Of a DNA stretch of 64,000 nucleotides, positions 48,010 through 59,370 are shown piece by piece (positions within the stretch are counted from its first letter, which is position 1; every line of letters begins with the position of its first letter). The stretch is from Palaemon carinicauda. Lineage: Eukaryota; Arthropoda; Malacostraca; Decapoda; Palaemonidae. Location of the stretch: positions 88,581,566 through 88,645,565 of the forward strand of contig NC_090750.1 in the NCBI RefSeq assembly GCF_036898095.1, read 5' to 3'. Under the pieces are notes generated by a model. That model searched no databases. It was not told where the DNA came from and worked only from the letters and a program-made list of their open reading frames with translations. Both the position numbers and the translations under genes were made by a program.

Positions 48010-48195
48010 ATCTTAAGTTTATATCCTTTTGCTTAGGAACTCTTCGACAAGAGTTTCAAAGAAGTTGAAGAGATCTGCGGCAGGTTTTCTGTCTTCAAGC
48101 AGCTGGTCCTACTTCATTCAACAGGGCTCAGGATCTCAACGGTAGAAGTTCATATTTGACTCCAGAATTATTTCCTTCCCAGCTAGATTACTCAC
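48010..48195 (-). ncRNA. Putative 3' exon of a minus-strand spliced RNA
   Basis: On the minus strand TTTTTTCTTTTTACAG precedes an exon beginning at 48195 (GTGAGTAATC...), an excellent acceptor. The exon is locally GC-richer and its lower boundary is not defined; it may run into AT-rich sequence. All frames contain stops. It is placed as the downstream exon of 49860-49956 on splice-site grounds only. Confidence 0.35.
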
Positions 48196-49859
48196 CTGTA
48201 AAAAGAAAAAACATTTTATTAACTCAACCAAACTTAAATGTTACAAAGATTAGTTTCTTGTAAACCCTTTGCTAGCAATGGGCCTACAAGATTCGATGAA
48301 GTAGAAAAATTAAATTAATTTTCCTGACACCTTAAAGCAAATACAGTATAAGTCATATGGTAAAAGTCTAAAACTCTGTACTATCTCTTATCAAAATAAG
48401 TATCCCATTAACATGTTAAAATGTATTTCACCACCTTCATTAAAGCTAATTAAATCGACCCTGTCCCTGGAACTGGCACATCATCCTTACTCGAACAGCT
48501 AATAAGCTATATATGCTAAACCAGTAATTCTGAACTATAATAGTCTAATAGTACATTAAATATCAGAATTCCATCCAACGACTAGTACCTATGGCAATAC
48601 TATGTTCTAGTTACTTTTCTTCCATCCTCATTTCAGTGTAGCTACAGTAATTTGAAAAATTTAACTTCGATCTTAAAGATTTCGTCAACTGTCACGCTTT
48701 ATCAGATATTTAGCATATGTTACACTTCAGTAAATTGGCAAATAAATTTAACTGTAGTTTGTCAACTGAACAACGTTGGTACTTCGAATTCGTAATTACA
48801 ATCTTCCTACTACATATTTGGTCTAACTTTAAAACCATAAGATGACCCAATATAATGACCAGTTTTCCTAATACACGTTACGAGATTAATAGATTAATCA
48901 AGCAAGCCTTACAGTTCCACAACTATATGGAAAAACTATTTTCCTAGTAATCCCTTCTGGTATACCATGAAATTTGTCTACTATCCAGCCCTACTCTGAT
49001 TAACTAGCTTCAACACTACAAACCTAAATAACAAATCAGCCAAACTAACTTAAACTGGAAAAACCTAATTTAACATTCGTCTGCAACCCAATTTGAATCC
49101 ATCAACTTTCGACTCCTATCCTTAAACTCATTCGCTGACAAAGACTACCGGTAAATACTTACGGCTCCCATACTACTAGTATATGACAAAATGATCCTTC
49201 AATCGTGCTTTGACATTTCACTGATAACTAAATACAATACCAACCACTAATTATTTAAAACTACTTTTTCATCTGTTAAAAATCATTTACCCAAGCTTTA
49301 CGAAGATAAGTTTAATAATTTGCCCAAACTTTTAAAAGTTAATTTAAAAACCAGATTTTCCTTGAATAATTAGACTAAACAGTTTTACTGTAGTCTGTCA
49401 ACTGATTAAATTAATCGTTTGACCCTTTTATATCTACTCCGTCAACTAACCAACAGTTTAAAGTCACATTTTTCCTTTCTGAAATATTCAACACAGTTTT
49501 GACAAACATTCTAATTTTCCATATTCATTGAGAACTTTTTTTTCTTTAAATGTAAACATAAAACTATTCATTTTACCAAGTGATTTTGTTACTAATTCAA
49601 ATAATCCTTTGGTTTGGACAATAAGTGATTAACATTCTATGAACTTTAGAAATAAAAAAAATATTTAGAAAAACTTTATATAGTACCAAATAACATTTGA
49701 GATTTGATGAGTGCTCTGGTTTAGAATCTTTTTATTCATATTTCTCTCAAAAAGGACCCTTCAATTAGTATATAACATATTAGCCTTTAAGCTGACTAAT
49801 AAAAAAGCATAACACTTCTAGAAAACCTTTTTATTAAAAATTATAAATTACTAACTTAC

Positions 49860-49956
49860 CTTATGAATTTCCATTTTGTGCTTGGCAGATTTCTTGAGAT
49901 TTTTATCATTAGATTACTGCGATGTAGTTTGTTATCTGTAGAAGTTCAAGCCATAC
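49860..49956 (-). ncRNA. Putative internal exon of a minus-strand spliced RNA
   Basis: Minus-strand acceptor TTTTCTTTTTCAG and donor CATAAG|GTAAGTT enclose 97 bp, a textbook internal exon. Each frame has stops, so it is non-coding or untranslated. Neighbouring candidate exons are at 48195 and 52095. Confidence 0.45.
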
Positions 49957-50580
49957 CTGAAAAAGAAAATTTGAATTAGATAAAACAAAAAGGTGCTCTA
50001 GTAATATTTAAAATTTGTGCTCTAGTAATTTCTGAAATTTGTTGGTAACATTTAGTTCGCTATAATTAGATTATTAAATTTGTTTACTTAGCTGCCCTAT
50101 CAAATAAGACTCTCTTCACTCTAAATTAGTCTAAGACTTACAAGCATACTTTCAATATCCTCACATTTTAACTAGAACTAACTTTTTCAATAGCTACAAG
50201 TACATACGATCTTGAATCATAAAAAACAAGCTTATTGTAATCCTCTAAGCCATCTCATTTTTACTGCAACCGGTGAACAAATAACACCCCTGCACCTTTA
50301 CTGGTTCGAAAGCATAAAGCTAAATCAACTCTCAAGGGTCTATGCCTCTATGGTATACTTTGTTCTACTTATTAAAATTGGTACAGGGCAGAGATGCTTT
50401 CATATCCCATTTGCAAGACCCCAGCAACGCTTTTATAACTTTATAGCTAAGATTTTTTTTTTTTTAAATTCAGAATTCAGAATACAAGCAATTCTGTCAA
50501 TGAAAAATATTTAGGTGGGGAGGATCATCCGAGGATGTAATATCCTATAGTCAATTTGTTTAGTGAGGCAGATTTAAAGA

Positions 50581-50702
50581 GACTCGTAGGGGTGCCCTTA
50601 TAGCTCTTGAAAAGTTTCCTGATCGCAGATTGGGTGGACAAGATGATTCTAACCAATCAGATAGAAAACTTTTCCCGAACTAAAGGGGCACCGCTGCGAG
50701 TC
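50581..50702. mobile_element. Foldback element (122 bp)
   Basis: GACTCGTAGGGGTGCCCTTA on the left pairs with the right end TAAAGGGGCACCGCTGCGAGTC with few mismatches. Further in, GAAAAGTTT pairs with AAACTTTTC. It is GC-rich against an AT-rich background and has no coding capacity. 49957-50580 and 50703-51524 hold no recognised gene. Confidence 0.75.
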
Positions 50703-51524
50703 TATGCAAATGCGCCCCTTTAAAAAAAAATTGAGTATAGATGACATTATCAAAATAATTCTTACTACGGTTTGACATACTATCCAAATACTTTCACTGC
50801 CCTAATTTTAAGCTACATAACTTAAGGCATTTAGCACCTAAGGTCTACACACAAGGCAAGAATCAAGTATATTTCTACATTTGAGCCAGAAACCAAGGAA
50901 CTGGACCGGAAAGCAAGGAACTGGGGCCCCGCAAAAAATTTTGCAATTGCATTATGAAGGAACATTTGAGACTGCACAGCAAGATTGAACGAAGCGGGGA
51001 CAGTTACAGTAGAAAAATATTCTAAAACCTCCCCCTTGATGCTGATTCCCTATATTTTGACAAAAGTAAACTACCTTACATATTGCATGAAGAATTTCTA
51101 CCTTGAGGAGCAACCCAACCCAACAGGAAATGGCTGCATGGGAACAAAAGTAATGGCATAAGATATAAGATTCAGCCGCCCACCATTACCAGACTTCCAC
51201 AACAACATTCAACACATTTAAAGATTCTTACTGACAATCGCAGTGATTTATTCATAAAATTAATCTCAGTTAACGTTTTCTAAATTCTAGTTAGTAGTAT
51301 TAGATAGTTTACCTTGTGAAAGTGATTATTCATATTTCTAGTTGGTGAAAGTTTTAATTTTTTTTAAAGTTTTATTCAATAAAACAGTTGCTACTACAGT
51401 ATTGAGTGTGATCTATGGTTAAAACCACACAAGATCGAAAATGGTACTAAAATTAGTCAATCTTTATCAAAGAAATAAAATCCACATGTTCCTACATAAC
51501 ATATAATACATTTGACTACATTTT

Positions 51525-51592
51525 AATTTGCTATTTATTGGCATTAGATGGGGACGCTAATTTGCTATTTATTGGCATTAGATGGGGACGCT
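51525..51592. repeat. 34-bp perfect tandem pair
   Basis: AATTTGCTATTTATTGGCAT plus TAGATGGGGACGCT is present twice without change. Confidence 0.95.
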
Positions 51593-52094
51593 GATTCATA
51601 TGTGGCTCTCCCTATATCAGCAGAAAGTTCATGAACCCATAAAAACACCAAAGATGAATTCCCTGGCCCCAAAAAACCGTACATACATAACTTTCAATTA
51701 AAATTAATTCTTGTTAGGAGAGTTTTCGCTCCGTGCGGGGGTGGTGATTAAAAAAGCTAAAATTTAAAAAAACATCTGCAATTAAAATGCTTCCGAATCC
51801 TTGAAATATTAATTTCCCATCCCCCAAAAACCCCTACATCAAAATTTGGGAGCCCTACAAATATCTAGGCCATAAACTAAAATTTCAGATTTCGGGGGCG
51901 GCAGATTTTTAGGGCGCTCCCCCCAATTCCGCCCACATCAGGAGGTATACATTGACTAAATTTTTCTTTTAACATCCCTAGAAGACATTTCAATTAAAAT
52001 TTAGTGCTATACTCCACGATCACGACTAATGGGCTTTTGACCCAACTAATGTTCATCGCATACAACTACAAAAACCTTAATTGAGCTTATTTAC

Positions 52095-52190
52095 CTGTAT
52101 GGTCGTACACCAAATGAACTGGTTTGCTGCTGAATTTTGTCTTGCAGTTTGCTTCAATCGATATTTGAAATTTTCTTGTTCCTATGTTCT
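52095..52190 (-). ncRNA. Putative upstream exon of a minus-strand spliced RNA
   Basis: Donor CATACAG|GTAAATAAG ends the exon at 52095. A possible acceptor (GTTAGCCAG) lies at the edge of the 19-bp repeat near 52190. One frame is open across it, but joining to the next candidate exon meets a stop within three codons. The upper boundary is uncertain. Confidence 0.35.
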
Positions 52191-52191
52191 G

Positions 52192-52348
52192 GCTAACAAA
52201 ACGATTGTTAGCCAACAAAACGATTGTTAGCCAACAAAACGATTGTTAGCCAACAAAACGATTGTTAGCCAACAAAACGATTGTTAGCCAACAAAACGAT
52301 TGTTAGCCAACAAAACGATTGTTAGCCAACAAAACGATTGTTAGCCAA
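52192..52348. repeat. 19-bp tandem repeat, about eight copies
   Basis: The unit GCCAACAAAACGATTGTTA is repeated perfectly. The first copy has GCTAACAAAACG. Confidence 0.97.
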
Positions 52349-52849
52349 GTGAGGTAGTATCTAGGTTTAAATATTTAATCACTTAGTTCAAACTGGTTTT
52401 TGATCGACCTTCGCTCTCTTCGCTCAATTCCACATTATTCCATTGTTCTACTGATATGGAAGGCGGTACATTGATGTGTTGTGCATGCTAGCTATCTGGA
52501 CTAATATTTATCTTATAATCTAAATCACTTAGTTCAAACTGGATTTTGCTCGACCTTGGCTCTTCTCAATTCAACATTATTTCATTGCTCTTCTGTTATA
52601 GGAGGCGGTACATGGATGTGTTGTGCATGCTAGCTATCTGGACTAATATTTATCTGTCATTTAAATTACATTGTTCAACTGGTTTTTAATCGGCCTTGAC
52701 CTCTTCGCTCAATTCAACATTTCATTGCTCTTCTGTTATAGGAGGCAGTACATGGATGTGTTGCGCACACTAGCTATCTGGACTGGTATTTTTATTATTA
52801 TCTAAGTCACTTAGTTCAAACTGGTTTTTTATCTACCTTCGCTGATCAC

Positions 52850-53046
52850 TTTATCTTTTTAGAAAGTGTTATAATAGTGACCTAAAAAAGCCTGAATACA
52901 AATACTAGCGAGATAAGATACAGAGCAAAATATTAACTGGAAAGAAATTATTTTCACACACCAAGGCCCGCCTGAACAGACTTCTAGTGTCTGATGGAGG
53001 GCGAGAAATAAACCCGTAAATCCTAAAACCAAAAACCAAAACCAAA
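52850..53046. mobile_element. Insertion of unknown type in the 145-bp array
   Basis: By comparison with the next unit, unrelated sequence separates GCTGATCACT from TCAACAATTT. It includes a small hairpin (CAGACTTCTAGTGTCTG) and ends in an A/C-rich AAACCAAAAACCAAAACCAA tail. This could be the tail of a short retroposon. No clear target duplication. Confidence 0.5.
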
Positions 53047-53288
53047 TCAACAATTTTATTGCTCTGCTATAGCAGGTGGCACATGGATGTGTTGCGCACA
53101 CTAGCTATCTGAACTAGTATTTTTGCTATCATAATCTAAATCACTTAGTACAAACTGGTTTTTTATCTACCTTCGCTGATCACTCAATTCAACAATTTCA
53201 TAGCTCTGCTATAGCAGGTGGTACTTACCTATGTTGTGCACGCCAACAATCTGAACTAATATTCATCTGTTATAATCTAAATCGGTTC

Positions 53289-54090
53289 TAGGACATTTGC
53301 GTACTGGACGTTTGCGTCCCCGGACATATGCGTACCTGTATGTGTGTTTTAGGCCTACTTTTTCTTTAAAGCTTTTCATTTTTACCTTCATACTTTTACA
53401 CAGTAAATTTATTTATACCTTAATCCACCCTGAATATGCATATGATTTAATGGCATCAAATAATTTAGATTCTTCATACTCTGACAATAATAATTATACC
53501 TTTAGCCATACTTGACACGAAAGGACAGACATCAATATTTCAGTTGCACGTATTATTACCTTTAAAAACTTTATAGAAATTAATGACATACAATATATTA
53601 CACAAGCAAAATTAAAAAAAAAAAAGCTTAGTAGTTCACCACTATATAAACGAAGTTTATGAAAGAGCAAAGTCCAATATATTACACAAAATAAAAGAAA
53701 GTCTAGTAGCTCACCACTATGTAAACGAATTATATATATATATAAAAAAAACTGAGGTTGAACTGCCGTGCATAATTAGTCTTCTGCTTTTAAAGAAATC
53801 AGGAAGTGTTTTCAAAAGGTCTACGCGAATACAAAAGTAAAATGATAGTCAACTTCTGTATATCAGTAGTTTTATGCCATATATCTTATTTAGTCATTAG
53901 TAGCTCTGCAATCGAGCGATAACATACATAAGTACAGACAAGACAGTCACTTCCATATCTTTTAACAAATATAATTGGTCACTAAAAACAAGCACTGGTA
54001 CGCATATTGCCGGGACGAAAAAGTCTGGGGACGCATTTGTCCGGGGACGCAATTAGCCGGGACAAAACTGTCCGGGACGCAAATGTCCTA
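53289..54090. mobile_element. Non-autonomous TIR element (about 800 bp)
   Basis: The ends are TAGGACATTTGCGT and ACGCAAATGTCCTA, perfect inverted repeats that include a TA at each side (possible TA target duplication, as in Tc1/mariner-like elements). Sub-terminal variants of GGGACGCATTTGTCC cluster inside both ends, four on the right. The interior is AT-rich with a 76-bp two-copy repeat near 53610-53735 and no transposase. Confidence 0.75.
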
Positions 54091-54489
54091 CCACCATCTA
54101 AATCGCTTTGTTCAAACTGGTTTTTGCTCTGCCTTGGTTCGCTTCACTCGCTATTCAAGACTTCATTGTTTTTCTATTCTGGCAAGCAGTAGGCTACATG
54201 GATGTGCTGCACACGTCAGCAATGTGGGCTATAGTGTTACCATTGTAATTACCCAAATCGCTAGTTCAAACCGGCTCTTGCTCTGCCTTGGCTAGTTTAT
54301 CTCGCAATTTAACAATTTCACTGCTCCTCTATTCTGACAGGCGGTAAAATAATTAAATTTCTATCATAGTACTTTGAATTGAATACAAGCTACTTTTACT
54401 AACGTTTAAAATACAAAACCAAAATGAACCAAAATATCTAAAAGAATGTCTGAACAAACGAACTAGAAACAAATTTTACCATAAGACAG

Positions 54490-54693
54490 GTGACAGTATC
54501 GGAAAAAAGAACAAATAGTAAATTTGGTGAAGGGGCTTTTAGCTACTGTGCGCCTAGACATTATAATAAACTGCCAACTGAAATGAAGGACCTAAAGGGA
54601 GCAATTGAATTTAAGAAGAAACTAAAGACATTACTTTTCACAAGATCATATAATTTGGAAGATGCAACAATCAAAGAATTTTATAAGTTATAA
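54490..54693 (+). pseudogene. LINE reverse transcriptase C-terminal tail
   Basis: 67 codons ending in TAA. FGEGAFSYCAPRHYNKLP, then EFKKKLKTLLFTRSY, fits the C-terminal tail of CR1/L2-like LINE polymerases. It is followed by a GC-richer 3' region (GGACCCGCCCGAGTATAGTT) ending near 54800. The catalytic domain is absent. It is related to the antisense fragment at 13402-13530. Confidence 0.65.
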
Positions 54694-55655
54694 TGAAAAT
54701 GTTTCGTTAGATGATTTATATGGACCCGCCCGAGTATAGTTCACTCGACTTCAGTGGAGGTTGGCTTTAAAACCAAAAGAAATAACAAGAAACAAGAAAT
54801 ATTGTGTAATTTACGGAATAAAGGAGTTCAAAAGGACGAGTTTAAACTTTTTTTCTCCACTCTGCTCGAACATGGACTTCAATTTCGCATTATCAGACTA
54901 TATAAACAATTTCAACCCTAATCATTTCTAGTAGCAAAATTAGAGCTGTAATTGAATTTTATATTCTAACATTGAAAAATAACCAAGAGATTAAAATATA
55001 AATTGTTGGTTACTTTGTTCGAACAATTTATTACAGCAGCACCACCTGTTTTTTTTTTTTTTTTAACTATGCGCCAAAAGAAAAGGAGCAAAACTTTTTT
55101 TATTTTGATATCTAACTTCGATCCGCCATGAGTATATTGGATTCAAAATGGCGTATTTGCAAAGATCTATCCAATTATGAGTTCCAATGGTCTATCAACA
55201 TTATACTATCCAAGGAAACCCTTACTTATTTGACTAATTTATGATTATCGAAAGTACTCTACAGTACGATAAATGATCCCAAGTGTAAATGGTTGAAATG
55301 CAGAAACATGAAAAGTGCCAAACTATCAGATCGTAAACTATCTTATGATACTGGTAGCATTTTATACACCAACATTTACTTGTAATCTATGGCAAATTTT
55401 ATTTATACCTATAACAAGCAGTAATATACAAGGTACTGGGTGCTACTTTATTAACCTTAGCCACGATATTAATTGTAAAATAGCTAATTTTTTTTTCAAA
55501 AACCGGTAATCGGTAACAGTTTTGGATTCGCTTACTAACCATCTCAGTTTCTCCCCAATAACGTCAGCCGGGTGACAAAATAGCTTTTTATTTTTTGCTG
55601 ACAAGTTCCTCAGAGATCTCCATTATTGATAATTCAATCTTTAAGCTGTCGTAAT

Positions 55656-55763
55656 TTACTTAAATGGTACAGCATTCAATTTGTCATATTTTGACAATAA
55701 AACTTGGACATTTGGTTTCATCACAGATTCTTTAATCCGAGCTATCAAAATAACCTTACTCAT
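55656..55763 (-). CDS. Micro-ORF, copy 1 (35 aa), unknown
   Basis: A minus-strand ATG frame begins MSKVILIARIKESVMKPNVQ and ends AVPFK. It lies in a 174-bp segment (55591-55764) repeated at 61801-61980. Relative to copy 2 it lacks two codons, and no other length difference exists between the segments. The peptide is not recognised; short basic-hydrophobic character. Confidence 0.3.
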   Translation of the reverse strand: MSKVILIARIKESVMKPNVQVLLSKYDKLNAVPFK

Positions 55764-56281
55764 TTGGAAGTTCCTTATGTACCACCGTTTCTACTAAGAC
55801 GACTATGACTACTATGTCACTTTCTCAGAAGAAATTTAGAATGGTAAATATAATTTATCACAATTACAAATTAAGAAAGACACTTGGGTGAAAGGGCACA
55901 GTAATATTAAAGGTCACAGTATCCTGTAGAGAAGGGTCGCAAATGGTGTAGAAAAGGGACAGCGACCCCCAATGGTAGGCGATATAATTAAGCTCTTAGT
56001 ATGTTTTGACACTTAAAACTTAAACTTTGCACCTAACATGATTCCTTCACTTTGTTCCGGACTATCATATCTGAACTATTGACAATTACGACAAATATGG
56101 TATACCCAATACAAAAACATTTTGAAAGTTCACTTGAACAGTACCGAACACAGCACAAAATTTCTCATAAAAACCAAGGTCAGCAGACAGTATTGCCTTT
56201 CACAATTTAAGTGTAGGACACCCACACTCAATTGTAGTACAGACATAAGTTAAAAACCTATGTCCTGACATACCAACCTAC

Positions 56282-56390
56282 CTTAGCAGAAGTAGTATTT
56301 GGAAACAAACGAAGTTTAGACGTACGCACACTGACACCACAAAGCAAACTGAGGACAAAATTATTGAGGTTAAATTTCAGGTCTGTCCAC
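56282..56390 (-). ncRNA. Putative first exon of a minus-strand spliced RNA
   Basis: CTGCTAAG|GTAGGTTGG on the minus strand is a good donor ending at 56282. The exon would start close to the CCAAT region at about 56390. It contains stops in all frames. The link to 52095, 49860 and 48195 is inferred from strand and order only. Confidence 0.35.
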
Positions 56391-56444
56391 TAGTTAACAG
56401 CCAATCAGAAGCGCCTGAGTCTTTCAGTTCTAACAAAGTCGAAG
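56391..56444. promoter_or_regulatory. Putative bidirectional promoter
   Basis: It holds CAGCCAATCAG (56397-56407, a CCAAT box), and an inverted CCAAT (GATTGGCTGG) lies at 56457-56466. AAGATGGCGGC at 56442-56452 matches the YY1-type start-site motif. It is GC-richer than its flanks and sits between diverging splice donors at 56282 (minus) and 56488 (plus). Confidence 0.4.
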
Positions 56445-56487
56445 ATGGCGGCTCCTGATTGGCTGGAGAAGAAACAAGAGCACCTCG
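56445..56487 (+). CDS. Putative first coding exon, unknown gene
   Basis: ATG at 56445 in a strong context (GAAG ATGG) opens MAAPDWLEKKQEHL, 14 codons plus one base. CTCG|GTGAGTAT follows, a near-consensus donor, leaving phase 1. The sequence reads like a real N-terminus. I do not recognise the protein, and no second exon could be identified before the window end. It might be chance. Confidence 0.4.
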
Positions 56488-56640
56488 GTGAGTATAAATT
56501 AATTACCATACCAGCAGTTTTCACCAAGAGACAAGTAACAAGGTGACAATGGAATTAGATAGTTTTATTGTTGTCTGAATTAATTTAGTCATATGGTAAG
56601 CAAGATAATCCGTACATTAATATATACAAACGAATAAAAA

Positions 56641-56644
<4 letters not shown>

Positions 56645-56681
<37 letters not shown>

Positions 56682-56970
56682 AATTAAAGCGAGAATCAAT
56701 GTATCCTTCCCCATCTTGGACATCCTATTTTCTGGGGGTTAATTTTGGTAAAAATATCAGAAATTAAGAATTAGCAAAAAAAAAAAAGAAAAAAAAAGAT
56801 AAAGAAAATTCAGTTAGTATAATGTTTATCTAGCATATTCTACAACAAATCATATATTGAAACTATTGCAGAAAATATCCAGTTTCAATGCGTATTTTAA
56901 TTAGAACAGAAACATTTTTTAGCTGTAGATTCAGTTTGGGAAAGACCATAAGTGAGGCTCAAAATATGAG
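56645..56970. repeat. Short (GA)n and A-rich DNA
   Basis: (GA)n at 56645-56679, then A-rich runs near 56776. No gene. Confidence 0.8.
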
Positions 56971-57194
56971 GCTGACCATTTATACATATGGTCAGCGCCC
57001 TACCTAGGACCAGGGAGGGCCAGGCAATGGCTACTGATGACTCAACAGGTAGACCTGCTGTATAGGCTCCCCCAAACATCCCATCATTAATTCACAAGGA
57101 TCTCAAGGTTGCAGACACAAAAGGAACTAACGAGTCTGAGAGGGACTCGAACTCCAGTCCGGCGATCACCAGGCAAGGACGTTACCAATGGTCA
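56971..57194 (-). mobile_element. tRNA-derived SINE, copy 2
   Basis: The minus-strand head reads GGTAACGTCCTTGCCTGGTG (A-box side), then GGAGTTCGAGTCC (B box, 57142-57154). The body includes GGGGGAGCCTATACAGCAGG and CTGTTGAGTCATCAGTAGCC. It is better preserved at the B box than the copy at 34350. Confidence 0.85.
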
Positions 57195-57455
57195 TTGTTT
57201 CAAAACTTGGATGACACAAAAACCAAGTTTTTAAAGAGATGAATATGCTTTTCGGCAAGAAATTTCAACTTTACCATTAAAAAAACAATGAAATAATCAC
57301 TTTAAAAAAGAAAATGAAAAATTCAAATTCTTGCAATGTGTTTATCTTACAAACGCCCTTTTCACTTGTTAGACAAGCGTTGCAACGTGGCAGCTTTACA
57401 ACTAATTAATTGATAACCCAAATTCCTTATCACCCCAATTCAAGTAAAGTTTCGC

Positions 57456-57458
<3 letters not shown>

Positions 57459-57528
<70 letters not shown>
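57459..57528. repeat. (TTA)n
   Basis: About 23 units, not followed by the usual dispersed repeat core. Confidence 0.95.
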
Positions 57529-57529
<1 letters not shown>

Positions 57530-57544
57530 CCCGAGTAAGATGAA

Positions 57545-57900
57545 CGCAAATGTAAACTAGAGGGGCACTAAGTTGAGCGCAGACCTCCGCCGCGGCAGCT
57601 TATTTCTTGACCTTTGACCTTAACATGTATTTATTGGCATGGATATTCATACACTCAAATATGAACCAAGTCAAACTTGTGGCTGATTACGTGAATTGGG
57701 AATTTCGCTTGACCGTGATCTTAACCCTTGACCTTGACCTTCCAAAATTTTATAATTTCTAGCTTTTTACATAACAGATAATCCCTACAAGATTCATTGC
57801 TCTGCGACTAAAATTGTGGCCAGGAAGCTGTTCACAAACAAACACACACTAACAGGGTGTAAAACATAACCCCCTTCCAACTTCATTGGCGGAGGTAACA
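57545..57900 (+). mobile_element. Dispersed repeat ending GGCGGAGGTAA
   Basis: AGACCTCCGCCGCGGCAGCT, TTGACCTTTGACCTTAACAT, TTGTGGCCAGGAAGCTGTTC, ACAAACAAACACACA and TTGGCGGAGGTAA occur in order. I recall this as a very common repeat in crustacean and mollusc genomes. Non-coding; class uncertain. Confidence 0.6.
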
Positions 57901-57990
57901 AGTCCACTTCTAACTCTTATTCCACACGAGGTGACACAAAATGTCACAAAACCACATAAACCACAAGAAACCGTTTAATAAACATGTAAT

Positions 57991-58824
57991 TTGACGTCAA
58001 TGATTGGCCCTCTTGTTTTTTTTTTTTTTTTTTTTTTTTTTTGCCATGTTTCATCTCGCGCAATTTGCCATCCTCAATCATTACAGCTGGGAAAACATTA
58101 TGCCATGGAGGGAATGTGCCTTCCTTTATTCCGCTTTTTTGTTCTTCTCTGTTTTCTTAGCATTGAGAGGATAAAAAAACAATGGCTTCCAAGGTTGAAG
58201 TTATGGCAAGTGACAAAATGTTTAGTAAACAAATTCTTATTGCCTCTTCGTATGTGGCATCACTTCAATGTGTCTCGGCCGAATTCCTTAACAAGCTTTT
58301 ATCTCTATATAATAAATAGCAAGAATCTGACTATATATATATATATATATATATATCCGGTCATACTCAGGTCAGCTATCCTTATCTTTCTCGTAGGAGA
58401 GAGGAAGTAGTCATACCCTGGTGAAAGGTGGGCGTGTCTGCGTGCATATCTATCTAGATATTTAGCCGTCATTTCTGACGGGTTGCGTACACTAGTTAGA
58501 TAATAAATGATTTTGTATAAGACCTAACATTTTAGACCTGCTACAGTATGCAAAAAAATTTAAATCATTGGCTAAATGAAGCAAATTATTAATGCTTTCC
58601 ATATATACTTAGAAAAAATGCAGATAAGGACATGGACTAAGGTATTCACCAACAGCCGAATAATGGAAAATCATCTTCCTTTCTACTCTACACTACTATA
58701 AGCCAGACAGAAACACCATAAAATTTCATATTGCCTTAAAGTGTATCCTGTGTACCTTCACACCATATTCTAGAAATCAAACTATACTTGTAACAAGGTG
58801 ATGTGAACAAAACTATGTAGAGTT
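57991..58824. other. Interval with poly(T) and (TA)n
   Basis: Poly(T) at 58016-58042 and (TA)n at 58331-58357. After the latter comes a GC-richer stretch (58358-58500; TCCGGTCATACTCAGGTCAG) that may be another repeat. The 139-codon plus frame is seeded by the poly(T) and shows no domain. Confidence 0.55.
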
Positions 58825-59048
58825 CTCTTGCTTGAGCGTACACTCGGGCACACTATTCCATCTTATTTCTCTTCATCTTGTTTTGTTAAGTTTTTATAGT
58901 TTATATAGAAAATATTTATTTTGATGTCATCACTGTTCCTAAAATATTTAATTTTTCCTTGTTTCCTTTCCTCACTGGGCTATTTTCCCTGCTGGGGCCC
59001 TTGGGATTATAGATTCCTGCTTTTCCAACTAGGGTTGTAGCTTAGCAA

Positions 59049-59099
<51 letters not shown>
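58825..59099 (+). mobile_element. (TAA)n-tailed dispersed repeat, copy 7 (long)
   Basis: A sense copy from TTGAGCGTACACTCGGGCAC to AGCTTAGCAAG(TAA)17. It is directly joined to an antisense copy. Confidence 0.88.
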
Positions 59100-59370
59100 T
59101 TAAATGCTAAGCTACAACCCTAGTTGGAAAAGCAGGATGCTATAAGCCTAGGGGCCCTAACAGGGAAAATAGCCCAGTGAGGAAAGAAAACAAGGAAAAA
59201 TAAAATATTTCAAGAACAGTAAAAACATTGAAATAAATATATCCTATATAAACTATAAAAACTTTAACAAAACAAGAGGAAGAGAAACTAGATAGCAGAG
59301 TGTGTCCGAGTGTACCCTCAAGCAAGAGAACTCTAACCCAAAACAGTGGAAGACCATGGTACAGAGGCCA
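59100..59370 (-). mobile_element. (TAA)n-tailed dispersed repeat, copy 8 (long)
   Basis: An antisense copy, tail to tail with copy 7, so 58825-59370 is one long inverted repeat around the TAA tract. A 77-codon minus frame inside is a by-product. Confidence 0.88.

Larger units (their letters stand above)
52370..54350 (+). repeat. ~145-bp tandem array split by two insertions
   Basis: Each unit carries ATCACTTAGTTCAAACTGGT, a GCTCAATTCAACA phrase, GCGGTACATGGATGTGTTGT and CTAGCTATCTGGACTAATAT. Units start near 52376, 52523, 52664, 52801 and 53137, and (more diverged) 54096 and 54250. About 200 bp (52850-53046) interrupts the fourth unit, and the TIR element 53289-54090 separates the fifth from the sixth. 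Confidence 0.85.

Noticed and set aside
57991..58410. 139-codon frame beginning with a poly-Phe run
   Set aside because: Its start is created by poly(T) and its end by (TA)n; nothing in between resembles a domain.
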